Shown here: positions 42,545-52,522 of the stretch, in pieces
Numbering within the stretch: position 1 is the first letter of the stretch
Layout of the letters: the number at the start of each line of letters is the position of its first letter
Assembly: GCA_036499395.1 (NCBI GenBank)
Contig: DASYDW010000106.1
Coordinates: 1-64,000, forward strand
Reading direction: 5' to 3'
Source: Pirellulales bacterium
GTDB taxonomy: Bacteria > Planctomycetota > Planctomycetia > Pirellulales > JACPPG01
DNA: 64,000 bases
Made by a program: the position numbers and the translations under genes
Notes under the pieces: model-generated
Databases searched by the model: none
Seen by the model: the letters and a program-made list of their open reading frames with translations, nothing else
What the model was told of the DNA's origin: nothing

Positions 42545-43693
42545 TTAAGGATTTGAAAACTTGCGGATCAAACCCTCGATGGTCTTGGCATCCATCCGGC
42601 CCCGGACGACGTGCGAACCCGTCACATCGATTGATCGAATCGGGAGGTTTCGGCTGACGACGGGCCAGGCTACTTCCTTTGTGAGAGCCTGGTCCTGAAG
42701 GTGGCTACCGCTGACGTGATCCTGAAAGTCCTTAAGAAACAGCCCAGTTACGCCGCCGTCGGCAACGGCGGAATACAGCATTGTACTGAGATGCCCGTTG
42801 GAAACGGTGATGGGTAGATTCGATCGATCGTCGCGTCTTCTGATTTCCCAATAGAACAAGGTGGCGGCGGCCTGCCCGGTGCCGGCGAAGGCCGGCAACG
42901 TGAGTGCAGCGTTCATCAACTCTGGCATGGTCACCGTCCAGATACCGCTCATCGCCGGGCCTTCATCCTCGGTGAAGATGTTATCGACCGGGATTGTGGT
43001 CGCACGGCCTCTGGCTACCATTGCATCGATCGCACGCTTGTACTCGGGTTTGAGGTCCCGGCCCCCCTTATCCAGAAGCAAGAGAAAGTGGCATTCGCTC
43101 AGTCCATAAGCGGCAAACCCGCCGAAAATCTCCGTGATGGCGCGTCCAGATACGACCGTGTCAACGAAGATGAAGCGGAAGTGGTTGCGTGGCCGTACTT
43201 GACTGACGCCGACGGCGAGTGAACCTGCCTGCTGTCGAAGGAACTCGTAGAATCTGTACGCGGGCTCGCTCTTGTCGCCGCGAAGGATCGCGGCAAGCAC
43301 CCGGCTCCAGTAACCGCGGATCGCCGACGACGAAACATTTTGGTCACTCGCGATATCCGCAGTGAATGGAAGGTAAAGCTCCTCCATGCGAACCAGCGGC
43401 GGCGCGAATAGTCTTGGCCCGCGTGTGGCCGCAGTTTGGTTGTGCGCGTAAGATTTTGCAGCCTGAAGAAACGGATGGGCTCCGCGTGAGGGAACTACAA
43501 GGAGGTCGTATCCTTCCATGCGAAGCGTCTCGATGTAGTCGTGCATTGCCTTGCAGGCCGCCGCATAAGACTGAACATCGTTCAGCGTAAGGTCCATAAC
43601 ATTCATGCGCTTGTACTCCAGTGCGAGTCTGAGGGCGACTCGGCATCGCCCCAAGAAATCTTCTTCGCGCCGATGGACCTCGTGTTCCTGCAT
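42545..43693 (-). CDS. Phosphoribosyltransferase-like protein
   Basis: A 382-aa protein. The PRTase signature is visible twice: YDLLVVPSRGAHPFL (Arg70-Gly71, the pyrophosphate-contact region) and RFIFVDTVVSGRAITEIF (residues 173-190), a hhhhDxxxxSGxT-like PRPP loop in which Asp178 replaces the first acid and the Thr is shifted. The following FLLLLDKGGRD fits the next strand. It is the second gene of a pair with the HExxH protein (98-bp gap). PRTase-fold proteins occur as effectors or nucleotide handlers in bacterial conflict systems; the partner and substrate here are unknown. Confidence 0.65.
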   Translation of the reverse strand: MQEHEVHRREEDFLGRCRVALRLALEYKRMNVMDLTLNDVQSYAAACKAMHDYIETLRMEGYDLLVVPSRGAHPFLQAAKSYAHNQTAATRGPRLFAPPLVRMEELYLPFTADIASDQNVSSSAIRGYWSRVLAAILRGDKSEPAYRFYEFLRQQAGSLAVGVSQVRPRNHFRFIFVDTVVSGRAITEIFGGFAAYGLSECHFLLLLDKGGRDLKPEYKRAIDAMVARGRATTIPVDNIFTEDEGPAMSGIWTVTMPELMNAALTLPAFAGTGQAAATLFYWEIRRRDDRSNLPITVSNGHLSTMLYSAVADGGVTGLFLKDFQDHVSGSHLQDQALTKEVAWPVVSRNLPIRSIDVTGSHVVRGRMDAKTIEGLIRKFSNP

Positions 43694-43790
43694 CCCAGCG
43701 TTTCGCCGTTAGTGTTTCGCCTGTCGGTGGTAAACGCTATCAGGCGAATTGCCTCGTGAGGTGCAGGCTGACAATGTGACCCCGTTGGAG

Positions 43791-45134
43791 TCATGTGATT
43801 GTGCGGTATAGGCCGCACGCGTCAAAAAACTCCCTGAATTTCTCAGTCACGAGTTCACAGGCGCTGGACCAATTCTCGTGGGCTTCGATCGACCAGGCCG
43901 GAGTACCGTGGCAGTACGGACCGCCTTGCCGTAGCACTAGAGGAGGCAATGTCGCCGGCAGGCGTGTGAGCACCCCTCCAGCATCCATTGCCCCTCCGTC
44001 TACCAAGCATGCATCGCCGAGCGCTAGCACACGCGTGTACTGCTCCGCGAAGCGTCCACCGGCGGTTGAACGCGTAACGTCCACCAACTCCCGCCCGCAT
44101 GCGGCCATTACCTCGCCTTCGGCGGGCAAGGCGCTGGCCCCCAGTGCTTCCGCAACTACATTGAGTGGATTGGAAAGACCGCCGCTTTGCGCCAGGTTGG
44201 TGACGAGCAACAAGAAGAGATAACCTCGGTCCCGGCGACGTAGCGCCGCACGGCACCGGCGCACCGCCTCCTCCGGATCCTCTGTACGGCTTCCCCGGTA
44301 TTCAGGCACTTTAACCCGATCGAAAAATTCGGACGGCATCATTAGACAGATCGATGAGAGACGGGCTGCAACCTCTAGTGCATCCACCAAGTTTCTTCCA
44401 CCCAGGAGATTCGCGGCCGTGTGCGCCGCAACCGTATACTTGACAAAGTATGGTTCATAAAGGATCTGGTCGAGGCCGGATGCGACCTCGCCAACGTACA
44501 TTTTCTTTTCAAATTCGTCTGCGATACCAGCACTCAAACGCATTTGGGTACGTACCTCAGCGGCCATAGCTCTGGCCTCGAGCAGCGCGGCCACGGACAT
44601 CGGCACACGGGCAATCCGCCCACCGTCGGGGTGGAAAAAGCGGACGAAGAACACCGGCTGGTCAGGAAGTTCCCGGCCCTCCACGTCGAGTTGTAACCCA
44701 GTTGAGAAGTCGTATATCCAGCGCTCGCCCGGACGCCGCGGCTTATCAGCGGCCTCGCCGAGTTCAAAAAAGTAGTCGTTCCGATGAATCTCACGAATGG
44801 TACGAAACAAATCTGCAACGGACGCGAAGCGATTGTGGTTTCCGCTCAGCCGGGCATCCATCCCGTCGTAAGTCTGAGCTAAGAGCTTCCGACCGAACAA
44901 GGTGCAAAGATGATCCACCATGTGCTGACACTCATGCACTAGGACCGGGAAGACCGTCCGCGATGTCAGAGCATCGCCGCGAAGAGCCGCCTTGACGTCT
45001 TCGTCAGCGAATCCGTCCAAACGGAGCGATTGCGTCATCGAACAATATGAGCCGGCACTCACATTTGGGAAGGGCTGGAAACGCTCTCCTATGGAGTCGA
45101 GCTTCTCAGAAAGAGTCCGGGTACGCTGGCGCAT
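43791..45134 (-). CDS. HExxH zincin-like protein paired with the PRTase
   Basis: A 447-aa soluble protein. VFPVLVHECQHMVDHLCTLF has the zincin motif H67-E-C-Q-H71. A following acidic stretch (NDYFFELGEAAD) could give the third ligand. The rest is helical, with KYTVAAHTAANLLGGRNLVD and GYLFLLLVTNLAQSGGLSNP. No signal peptide, no known peptidase family recognised. It precedes the PRTase-like gene on the same strand. HExxH proteases in two-gene defence or toxin pairs typically process their partner; whether that applies here is untested. Confidence 0.6.
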   Translation of the reverse strand: MRQRTRTLSEKLDSIGERFQPFPNVSAGSYCSMTQSLRLDGFADEDVKAALRGDALTSRTVFPVLVHECQHMVDHLCTLFGRKLLAQTYDGMDARLSGNHNRFASVADLFRTIREIHRNDYFFELGEAADKPRRPGERWIYDFSTGLQLDVEGRELPDQPVFFVRFFHPDGGRIARVPMSVAALLEARAMAAEVRTQMRLSAGIADEFEKKMYVGEVASGLDQILYEPYFVKYTVAAHTAANLLGGRNLVDALEVAARLSSICLMMPSEFFDRVKVPEYRGSRTEDPEEAVRRCRAALRRRDRGYLFLLLVTNLAQSGGLSNPLNVVAEALGASALPAEGEVMAACGRELVDVTRSTAGGRFAEQYTRVLALGDACLVDGGAMDAGGVLTRLPATLPPLVLRQGGPYCHGTPAWSIEAHENWSSACELVTEKFREFFDACGLYRTIT

Positions 45135-45456
45135 TGAGTGGATTGTAACGCGATACCTTGCCTGTGCGATCGTCCATCGATGAATTGGGAAACGTGGGCG
45201 GTGTTGATCAACTGAAAGGCATTTTCGCTGGCGACGGACATGCTCGACGACTTGCTCACAACGCGGACGTCAGAGCGATGGTTTCGGGAACGTGTGTTCG
45301 ACAAGTATCTGTGGTGGAATTCATGTTTTGCGATTGGTAGGCTACAAAGTAGGGTACAATTTTCAGCCTGGCAAGTTGCTCGCGTTTGGACCACCGGCGA
45401 CGATAATTTTTTCGTGACAGGGCGAAAGCGATTTCGAGCTTGAGAAGGGTCTAGCA
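45135..45456. other. Intergenic region with possible promoter
   Basis: A divergent promoter region between the zincin gene and the secreted-protein gene. A TACAAT box lies at 45354-45359, about 100 bp before the ATG at 45457. Short frames here are not convincing. Confidence 0.35.
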
Positions 45457-45966
45457 ATGTTGAGTAATCGATTAGGACGCGTCATATTTCTACTCGCTTT
45501 TGGAGGGTCAGTGTTGGCAGCCGATCCGCCCGCGCAACAAAACACAGCTCAGGATTTTACGCCCGTACGAAGTGTGGATCCGAAAGCTCCAAATACGTGG
45601 TCGTTTGATTGCGATATGACAGTCCAAGGCGACATAACCAAGATCGTCGTGTGGATTGATACAAAGAATTTGGAACATAGCGCCGAAGCTGATCACCCCG
45701 TCAAAGATGACATCACTTTGTATCATAAGGACGGCAGATTATTGGGTAAGCAAGAGGTCTTCCCAGGTCAGGGTAGCATTCACGTCACCGAATTCACGAA
45801 ACATGAGGATGGGGAAACGTTCACCTTCACGTCCGCAGACCAAGATAAGTTTGATGTCGCGAAGGACGCACTCACACACGGATTCCAAATGGTCCTTGGG
45901 ACAATGAGCAATCCTGATATCAAGCTTGTTGATGTGGCAATTACGTATACCCCAACCCAGAAATAA
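45457..45966 (+). CDS. Secreted hypothetical protein
   Basis: A 169-aa protein with an N-terminal signal peptide (MLSNRLGRVIFLLAFGGSVLA, cleavage probably after VLA-A). The mature part is beta-rich and acidic with VQGDITKIVVWIDTKN and HVTEFTKHEDGETFTFTSAD. No known domain. No close gene partner: it stands between the PRTase-zincin pair and the Avs-like gene. Confidence 0.65.
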   Translation: MLSNRLGRVIFLLAFGGSVLAADPPAQQNTAQDFTPVRSVDPKAPNTWSFDCDMTVQGDITKIVVWIDTKNLEHSAEADHPVKDDITLYHKDGRLLGKQEVFPGQGSIHVTEFTKHEDGETFTFTSADQDKFDVAKDALTHGFQMVLGTMSNPDIKLVDVAITYTPTQK

Positions 45967-46084
45967 AATACTGCGTGGTCATTGGCACATTCGCTATGTG
46001 AATACAGTGAGGATCAGGACGCCTGCGATGGTACCCTCGAATCTTGAGTTCTAAGTTGGGGCACTGCGGGATACGTTAATCACT

Positions 46085-48931
46085 ATGCCGATGGCGGTCA
46101 GCAGCATGTTCGAAACGATCGATCCAAAACAACTCCGGCGCATCGAAAGCGTACATCGCGGTTTTCTTTATCAACATTTGTTTGGCGCGGGATGTTTGTT
46201 GCTTGCCGCAGAGAACAACGTCGAAGAAATTCGCGTCGAGCGAGACGAAGACATTGAGGTGTTGCTACACGACCGCCTTGTATATTGCCAGATTAAAACC
46301 CGCGAGGATAAGCTCACCAGTGGAGACATTGCCGATACTCTTGATCGGTTCGACATACTTCGGCGCGAACATTCAAAATCGAGACATTCGCTGAAGGCTG
46401 AATTCTGGATTGTTTCGAATTCCGAACCGAATGGGCCGCTCGCATTCCGTATGAAGGAAGATACGTGGCCTGCGGACGTAAGGATCACATACCCCGGCTG
46501 CACGAAGCACAGCCCGGAATACTTCCCTCCGCCATGGCGCGATCTAAATACCGCCGTTGAGTGGTGTTCTTTAAGGGCGGGTAAGGTGCCACTCGGTAGG
46601 CTCTCTGGTCCGACCCTCGCATGGAAACTTGCGGCACTCGTTCATCATGCCAGCACCGGTGAAAGTGCGCGAAACGACCACGGCTTTCGCACAACTGAAC
46701 TACCATCCCTCTTTGAACAGATCATACTTCAGCTTCAGCGCTTTCCAGCGGCTCCTGAACCGTATCGAGAATTGCAAGATGAACCGTCTCTTGATGAACC
46801 CGATCGGATACGACTGATTACAGGCTTCTCGGGGTCGGGGAAAACTTCCTGGGCAGCGGAATGCGCACGGCATTCAGGAGCGAACCTCGCGTACTTTGAT
46901 GTAAGCGGAATTCCCGCAGAGGCCTTCGCGTCATCGCTAACGCGCGAATTATCGGCCCGATCGGAAGTCGACAGCGCTGCGAGATCCACGTTGCTTGCGC
47001 CAGGGATGAGCGGAATTGATTCACTTCGAATACTTGACCGCTATCTGCAAAACAACTCCAAAACTATTCAAATCGTTGTCGATAATGTTCATAAAATTTC
47101 CGCATCAACCGTCGCAGTGACTGTTGCTGCCACGAGCCACATGAGATGGCTTATTCTAGCGCAGCCCGGCTTGGAGACAGGTGCGTTGGCCGCAGCTCTC
47201 GGTGTTGAAGGTGACTCGCTATTGGGATTCACTCTGGATTCAATTGCGGCAGAGTTTCGTGCGGTGAACATACCGATTAGCGCTTTAACTGCCGACCGAA
47301 TTCTCAGAATTACTGGCGGGTTACCGCTTTTTACGCGACAGGCTGCTTCCATGGCAGACAAACTGTACGGCAAACGCGTTGAGGTGATGTGCGATGAACT
47401 AGAGGCACGTACACATACAGTTTCAACCGCCCAGGAACTGCTTCTCAATGGAGGACTATCAGCGCTCCCGCAAAGCGCGCGCGAAGCCGCTGCCGTATTG
47501 TCGTTGAGCGACATATCACTAACTGCTCATGAAGCCCGCCGGCTGATCTGCGATGCTCTTCGGGTTAGCCCTGCGCAAGCTGCGGCATCAATTCGATTGG
47601 TTTCAGATTTAGGAATCATCTCCTGCGGCGCGGAAGAAATCTTGATGCACGATAGCTTTCGCTTGGTGAGCGGAAATACAGTGTCGGCGATGCCGGCGGA
47701 CACTATCTTCCGAGCATTCACTTCATTGAAAGAAATTATCATCGCTCCAGGGAAGAAGGGATGGGATTTCTCCAGACAGTCTTTTTTGTACCGACTACTT
47801 CCACAGATCGGGGAGACCAAAACACTCGTAGATCTTGCGACTCATAATGACGAAATATTTGCCGAACATGGCTATGTCTCGCTTGTGCGACCTCTTCTTC
47901 AAAACGTAGTAGAGAAAAGCAATGCTCCCGCAAGCGATCGATTTTGGGCACTTGATACGCTTCTATTTTGGGACTTCCAAGAAAATACAACTTCTGAAGT
48001 TGGTTCCAGACTGACGAAGTTAGAACAACTGCTTCTTGAATGCGGAACAGATGACGTTCATAAGCGAGCGGCTTTCGCGCTCAAGCAACTTCTCAAAGCG
48101 CGCCTTGATCGCGACATCGCCAAAGCGACTTCAATTGTTAAGGATGCGGAAACATGGTGTGGCGATGATCCCGCTCGGTTACTGATCTTTAAATACAACT
48201 TGGCGACCACCGAATTTCTTTGCGGTGTTTTCGAGTTATCCGCTCGTCACTCACAGGAAATTATTGCTGGATATTACACGCTTTTGGGTCTACGCGAAGA
48301 AGATGTGAATTTTGCAAGCCAGTTATCTATTTTACAAAAGCTCAGAAATGAGGGCGAGGAGACATTCTCCAACCTAAAGAGGGTCGGCGACGCCCATCAA
48401 CTCCTTGCGAGAGCCCTTAAAAAACTGGGACTAGTCAAGCCACTTGCACGCATTCATGCACATAAATTCTACGTTTTAGGTGAAGCTATTACGTCTGCTG
48501 TTGGTGTCGGTCAAGATGCAGCGGACGACTTTGTGGAACGCGGAGACTATGAGGGCGCTCTGATGTTTCTCGACCAATACACGCTTCCAATTGTCGAGGA
48601 GTTCAAACTGTTGGAATACGTTGTCCCGGTTCGGGCGCAGCGTGCCGTTGTCCTCGCCTACTTAGGGGAAGAGGAGGAGTGCCGTGAAGAGCTCGACAAC
48701 CTCGAACAATTCGCCATCGAAAGTCCCACCCAACGGGCCGAGTTCAAAAATCAGCAGCGATTAGTGGAATCGATATTGTCGAGACGAAGAACGTTGATCG
48801 CCGAAGATTTACCAGATGATGACGTTTTAGAGTCACGATGGCAGCTCAAACAAAAGATCGGGAGAAATGATCTTTGCCCGTGCGGATCTGGCAAAAAGTA
48901 CAAGCGATGCTGCCTTCGTAATTCTAGTTAG
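46085..48931 (+). CDS. Avs-like STAND NTPase with N-terminal nuclease-like domain and C-terminal SEC-C finger
   Basis: A 948-aa protein. Residues 20-110 look like a DUF4297/Cap4-type PD-(D/E)XK nuclease: [15 protein letters not shown], then [11 protein letters not shown] and YCQIKTRED (Asp56, Glu58, Gln69-x-Lys71). A P-loop domain follows with GFSGSGKT (247-254) and a Walker B-like [10 protein letters not shown], then winged-helix and TPR-like helices. The last 25 residues, [18 protein letters not shown], are a SEC-C zinc finger. Nuclease-STAND-repeat architecture is that of Avs sensors, which recognise phage proteins and then cut DNA. The SEC-C tail is unusual. An ATG at 46106 is an alternative start. 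Confidence 0.75.
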   Translation: MPMAVSSMFETIDPKQLRRIESVHRGFLYQHLFGAGCLLLAAENNVEEIRVERDEDIEVLLHDRLVYCQIKTREDKLTSGDIADTLDRFDILRREHSKSRHSLKAEFWIVSNSEPNGPLAFRMKEDTWPADVRITYPGCTKHSPEYFPPPWRDLNTAVEWCSLRAGKVPLGRLSGPTLAWKLAALVHHASTGESARNDHGFRTTELPSLFEQIILQLQRFPAAPEPYRELQDEPSLDEPDRIRLITGFSGSGKTSWAAECARHSGANLAYFDVSGIPAEAFASSLTRELSARSEVDSAARSTLLAPGMSGIDSLRILDRYLQNNSKTIQIVVDNVHKISASTVAVTVAATSHMRWLILAQPGLETGALAAALGVEGDSLLGFTLDSIAAEFRAVNIPISALTADRILRITGGLPLFTRQAASMADKLYGKRVEVMCDELEARTHTVSTAQELLLNGGLSALPQSAREAAAVLSLSDISLTAHEARRLICDALRVSPAQAAASIRLVSDLGIISCGAEEILMHDSFRLVSGNTVSAMPADTIFRAFTSLKEIIIAPGKKGWDFSRQSFLYRLLPQIGETKTLVDLATHNDEIFAEHGYVSLVRPLLQNVVEKSNAPASDRFWALDTLLFWDFQENTTSEVGSRLTKLEQLLLECGTDDVHKRAAFALKQLLKARLDRDIAKATSIVKDAETWCGDDPARLLIFKYNLATTEFLCGVFELSARHSQEIIAGYYTLLGLREEDVNFASQLSILQKLRNEGEETFSNLKRVGDAHQLLARALKKLGLVKPLARIHAHKFYVLGEAITSAVGVGQDAADDFVERGDYEGALMFLDQYTLPIVEEFKLLEYVVPVRAQRAVVLAYLGEEEECREELDNLEQFAIESPTQRAEFKNQQRLVESILSRRRTLIAEDLPDDDVLESRWQLKQKIGRNDLCPCGSGKKYKRCCLRNSS

Positions 48932-49277
48932 AACGATTTAAGGATATCCGTCTCGCCTTAGTTTCCCTTGGATTTCAACAACTACCACATTCGCATCGTC
49001 ATCGAATAACGGGTCGTAAGGCGCATTCGAACGGCCGACACAGCTCCATTGCGGTTTATGACGACCTCTTGGTTTCTTGAGTGGCGGTGCGCTCAATGAG
49101 CGTTGAGTTCAGTGGCAACGTGGACTTGATTCACGGTCGTCGAAGTCATCGCCGCCGCGACGGGCGTTGGCTTCGTCGGCGGCAGCTTATGGCACGCCCG
49201 CCGGGTGTAACAATGGTTTGGTTGGGGCGGGGGTACCGGACGTGGCCAGACTCAAGCCAAACCGACCGGAGCCCAAG
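48932..49277. other. No gene recognised
   Basis: Sequence after the Avs-like gene is without a supported coding frame. The upstream part of the decayed TPR gene may begin here but could not be followed. Confidence 0.35.
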
Positions 49278-49532
49278 AACAACCTAGGGTTGGTACTCGA
49301 ATCGGTCGGCAAATTCGACGAGGCGATTTAGTCCTACGTCCAAGCGACCGACTTCGGCCCCGATGACGATCGCTACCTCGGGAACCTGATCCGCGCCCGG
49401 GTACGGCAAGGGGACCGTGGGCCGGACGTCCGTGACGTGCTCCAACGCCCCGTGGAACGCGAAACCAGGCCGGAATGGAAACGGTGGCCAGAGCAGCGAC
49501 TGGCGCTGCTCCGGCCGGCCAACGGAACGTGA
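49278..49532 (+). pseudogene. Tetratricopeptide-repeat protein fragment
   Basis: The frame beginning at 49278 reads NNLGLVLESVGKFDEAI, then TAG (49329-49331), then SYVQATDFGPDDRYLGNLIR, ARVRQGDRGPDVRDVLQRPV to TGA 49530-49532. LESxGxxDEAIxSY is a TPR helix pair interrupted by the stop. No start is visible, so it is a decayed 3' end. Confidence 0.6.
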
Positions 49533-49547
49533 TAGATGGGAACCGTT

Positions 49548-49849
49548 ATGATGCAAAGACTAAGCAATTTCAGCCGCGCAACGCAACTACAAGCCCTACT
49601 CCGTCAAAAGAATCGGTGTGGGAGCTGTCGGTCTCATATTTCGCGGTCGGGCAATGCCGGGAAGGCCGATCACCAATTTGGGGAGGGCGCGCAAACCACC
49701 ACGTGCGCCACGTTAAAATGGGAGGGACAGACGCCCTGCACAACTGTGTCATCCTATGTGACGTGCCATTATTCCGTGCACGAAGGCGGAAACTACCGGT
49801 TTGGCACCGTGTCCGGGACAGAAAGCGACTCCCGCATTTCAACGGCTGA
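49548..49849 (+). pseudogene. HNH-type protein with several frameshifts
   Basis: Starting at 49548: MMQRLSNFSRATQLQALLRQ, then RCGSCRSHI...GKADHQFGEG in one frame; ANHHVRHVKMGGTDALHNCV, ILCD in the next; CHYSVHEGGNYRFGTV back in the first; DRKRLPHFNG again in the second. Put together this is one HNH/zinc-site protein (CxxC ... HH..H...GG...NCV.LC..CH). At least three frameshifts break it. It lies just ahead of the plasmid replication region. Confidence 0.65.
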
Positions 49850-50064
49850 CACACCCCTAGTACCTGCGATCGAGACGCAACGAGGCAATTCCGATGATGA
49901 AAATCCGTGGTCGCGTTATGATCTTGGAACGTACTGAAATGGCACACAACATGAACGGTATCTTGGTCGCGGTGCGGATGACAATACGATCACGCCCGGC
50001 ACTGTAAATTTCACCGATTACCGATTTTCACGGCTTAAGCTTCCGCGCAATGTCACCGATGCAG

Positions 50065-50260
50065 CCACGGTAAGTTAGTCGCGCCCCTTTGAGCAGAGAT
50101 GCGTTGTGGATAAGCAGAGAGATGAGCCAGTTTATCCACGGCAACCTGGTCGCGCCGCCCACGGTAAGTTGGTCGCAGCTACTCATGGAAACCGCGCGTC
50201 TCAGGACGGTAACTTGGTCGCCCAAACCTATAATAAATACCTATTAGTTTCTTACCTGTA
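50065..50260. other. Iteron-type plasmid replication origin
   Basis: Four copies of an iteron with consensus CCACGGTAAGTTGGTCGC lie at 50065-50085, 50136-50156, 50159-50179 and 50204-50223. Two DnaA boxes are present: TGTGGATAA at 50105-50113 (exact complement of TTATCCACA) and TTATCCACG at 50132-50140. An AT-rich stretch (50227-50255) would be the unwinding element. The position near repA is usual for theta-replicating iteron plasmids. Confidence 0.75.
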
Positions 50261-50465
50261 GTTGTCGGCCTTGTTTCGATGGATAACCCGCAGGGAGCTG
50301 GATTGCCAATCGGAGCTATGCTTACTCTAAGGATTGCATTCAAGGGAAGAGTCTCAAGCCAGTCGGACATGGTGCGTAAAATGAATAGGAAGGGGTTTGA
50401 GAGGGGTTATCAATCCATCCCGCTACCTATGTAGCCCATAAGGAGTAAACCTGCTGTACGGGCTT

Positions 50466-50496
50466 CCTAGACCGTGCCGATCACGGCACTTCTAGG
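50466..50496 (-). terminator. Terminator-like hairpin at the end of repA
   Basis: Nested stems CCTAGA/TCTAGG and GTGCCG/CGGCAC with loop ATCA overlap the repA stop (50492). No clear T-run. Confidence 0.55.
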
Positions 50497-51412
50497 ACAA
50501 CAACACCTTACCGCCCGATCGAGATCCTACCGGCGGCGGGCTATGCGTAAGAGTAAGTCCTCTTTCATCCGCCGCGAGCTTGGCGGTCGGGTAAGTAGCA
50601 TTAACATGTCGCAACGTCTGAAGAAAGCTACGGCGAAAGTCCCGAATCCGAGCAAATCCCTGCCCAAACTGGTCATGGAGCGACGCCCAGCCGATGAATT
50701 GCGGCTTATTCGATGGCACCCGATAAAGCCGCTGTGCCAGCCAGACGTAAATATCCAGTGCCATAGAGGACGAGGATAAAGCGGCTATGGCGCGATGATC
50801 GAGCGGAACTGCATGCTGACCAAGGGTTTGGTAATACTCCTCGCTGAGGCGAACGGTCGAAGGCCAGAGAGCACGCTGGTCTGGATGCTTAGGGAACCAC
50901 AGGTCAAACGCACTGACAAACTGGGTGTTGACCTGAACCGCCCTCCCCTCTTCCACCACGCCCAAGCGAATCGTCGCTGACGCCAGTCGCGTCAGTTGGT
51001 CTTTCAGGGACCGAAGCTGCTGTCCATTGGTTTCCAGGCCAAGAGACCGGGCAAAGGCGGTCATCGATCCTTCAACGTCCACGATGGGAGATCGGTTGCG
51101 AACGGCTTCCGTAGCCAGATGTATCAGGACCAACCGAGGTTTTTCGCCGTAAGGCAGGCCCTGTTTCACGAATTCGCCGGTATACGGGTCCATTGCCGAG
51201 CCGGCTTCGATGCGCAGGGACGCAACCCCCTGCTTCCGGTCCCACTCACGGACGTCATCACCGGGATTCCGGTACGGGATACCACACTGGCACTGAACGG
51301 TATGAAGGAAGTTGATCCGGCCTGGAGGATCACTGCGGATGGCAGCAGACGTCTCGATCAGCCGTCGTTGATGGCGAGTCAGCGTAGCTCCCGCCGGCAA
51401 ATTCCCTGTCAT
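50492..51412 (-). CDS. repA: Plasmid replication initiator RepA
   Basis: A 306-aa protein with the profile of the 'plasmid encoded RepA' family: CQCGIPYRNPGDDVREWDRK, then GLPYGEKPRLVLIHLATEAV, TAFARSLGLETNGQQLRSLK, and the C-terminal YVWLAQRLYRV, QFIGWASLHDQFGQGFARIR block with the second winged helix. It should bind the iterons at 50065-50223, about 270-430 bp beyond its 3' end, and recruit DnaA/helicase. It is the last of three minus-strand genes (parA, RHH gene, repA). Length is typical. Confidence 0.88.
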   Translation of the reverse strand: MTGNLPAGATLTRHQRRLIETSAAIRSDPPGRINFLHTVQCQCGIPYRNPGDDVREWDRKQGVASLRIEAGSAMDPYTGEFVKQGLPYGEKPRLVLIHLATEAVRNRSPIVDVEGSMTAFARSLGLETNGQQLRSLKDQLTRLASATIRLGVVEEGRAVQVNTQFVSAFDLWFPKHPDQRALWPSTVRLSEEYYQTLGQHAVPLDHRAIAALSSSSMALDIYVWLAQRLYRVPSNKPQFIGWASLHDQFGQGFARIRDFRRSFLQTLRHVNATYPTAKLAADERGLTLTHSPPPVGSRSGGKVLLS

Positions 51413-51535
51413 CTGCTGCCCCTCGCCTATTTGATTAACTCTTTAAGCAAGCACCTTAGTTCACTTCAACATAACCCGACAAGCACTTCTTGGCGGTCTG
51501 TAAATACAGAGTTCTGCAAATACGATTCCCCGCAT

Positions 51536-51808
51536 TTACGATGGATCGTCTTTCCGTGTCTCCGGCAATGATAGACGACCCTCTTCCGCCGGGAATCGGC
51601 GTTCGAGCATCTCGCGGACGACATCGGCCATCTGTAACCCTTGAAGAGCGCACTGGCTCTTCACCCGGGTGTGAAGACTTTGCGGCACGTCAATCGTTAG
51701 CCGCTTCGTCGATTCGGTCGTCGCGTCGTGATCATTTACCCACCGGTCCGGTGATAATCGGCTGGTTGCCTCGGCCGACGGCTTGGAGCTGAAACTAACT
51801 TTCTTCAT
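51536..51808 (-). CDS. Ribbon-helix-helix partition protein (ParG-like)
   Basis: A 90-aa protein with an unstructured N-terminal tail (MKKVSFSSKPSAEATSRLSP) and a C-terminal RHH fold (TKRLTIDVPQSLHTRVKSQC, then ALQGLQMADVVREMLERRFP). Small RHH proteins downstream of a ParA (type Ib partition) bind the centromere and repress the par operon. Its start overlaps the parA stop by 4 bp (ATGA). Confidence 0.85.
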   Translation of the reverse strand: MKKVSFSSKPSAEATSRLSPDRWVNDHDATTESTKRLTIDVPQSLHTRVKSQCALQGLQMADVVREMLERRFPAEEGRLSLPETRKDDPS

Positions 51809-52434
51809 GCTCCGTACTCCAGAATGTCGTCGACCAGGGCGATCAACTCCCGTACGGCAGGATTGTCGGGGGCCGTCTCGAAGACGGTCTGACCCTGGCC
51901 GGCAGATTCGGCCAGTGCCACCCGCTGACAGATCGCGGTCTTGAGCACTGGGATCGGGTACTCGGCTAACGCCTCGACGACGTCCCTACCCAGTGCCGTA
52001 TTTACGATTTTACGATTGATCGCAAATGCGGATTTCAGGGTCGGCTTATAGACGGAAGCCTCGCGAAGGAGGTCGACGATCTCCTTGGCTGCCCACACAT
52101 CGTATGGGGACGGCTGCACTGGAATCAGGACAAGATCACTAGCCATAATGGCAGACCTGGCTACCTCATAGACTCGCGGTGGACCGTCGATCAGGACGAA
52201 GTCATATCCCTTGGCGAGCACCGGCAGTTCTTTATGGATGGATGCGCGCGGCAGTCCGGCGACCGGGAAAAGGGGCTCTCCCTTGCGCGACGCCGCCCAA
52301 TCCAAGGCCGATCCCTGCGGGTCGGCATCCACAAGCAGGACGCATTTCTTGCGTCGGGCCAACGCGTCGGCGACATGCACGGCGAGAGTCGTTTTGCCGA
52401 CGCCACCCTTCTGATTCAAGAACGCGATGATCAT
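51805..52434 (-). CDS. parA: ParA partition ATPase
   Basis: A 209-aa protein, the short type Ib ParA. MIIAFLNQKGGVGKTTLAVH has the deviant Walker A (KGGVGKT), LVDADPQGSALDWA is Walker A', and FVLIDGPPRVYEVARSAIMA is Walker B; the segment VLIPVQPSPYDVWAAKEIVD is family typical. It drives plasmid positioning with the RHH partner downstream. The region 52523-52625, upstream, carries centromere-like repeats. Confidence 0.92.
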   Translation of the reverse strand: MIIAFLNQKGGVGKTTLAVHVADALARRKKCVLLVDADPQGSALDWAASRKGEPLFPVAGLPRASIHKELPVLAKGYDFVLIDGPPRVYEVARSAIMASDLVLIPVQPSPYDVWAAKEIVDLLREASVYKPTLKSAFAINRKIVNTALGRDVVEALAEYPIPVLKTAICQRVALAESAGQGQTVFETAPDNPAVRELIALVDDILEYGA

Positions 52435-52522
52435 CCCTTATCCCCCTGAAATACGATTCTGCTGAATGACGATTCCACGATTAGCAGTATCTACGGGAAC
52501 GGTCAAACACTCATTTGCGACG

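Noticed and set aside
45158-45443. Short frames with a transposase-like look (ERWFRERVFDKY)
   Set aside because: No consistent match to a transposase family could be followed for more than a few residues.
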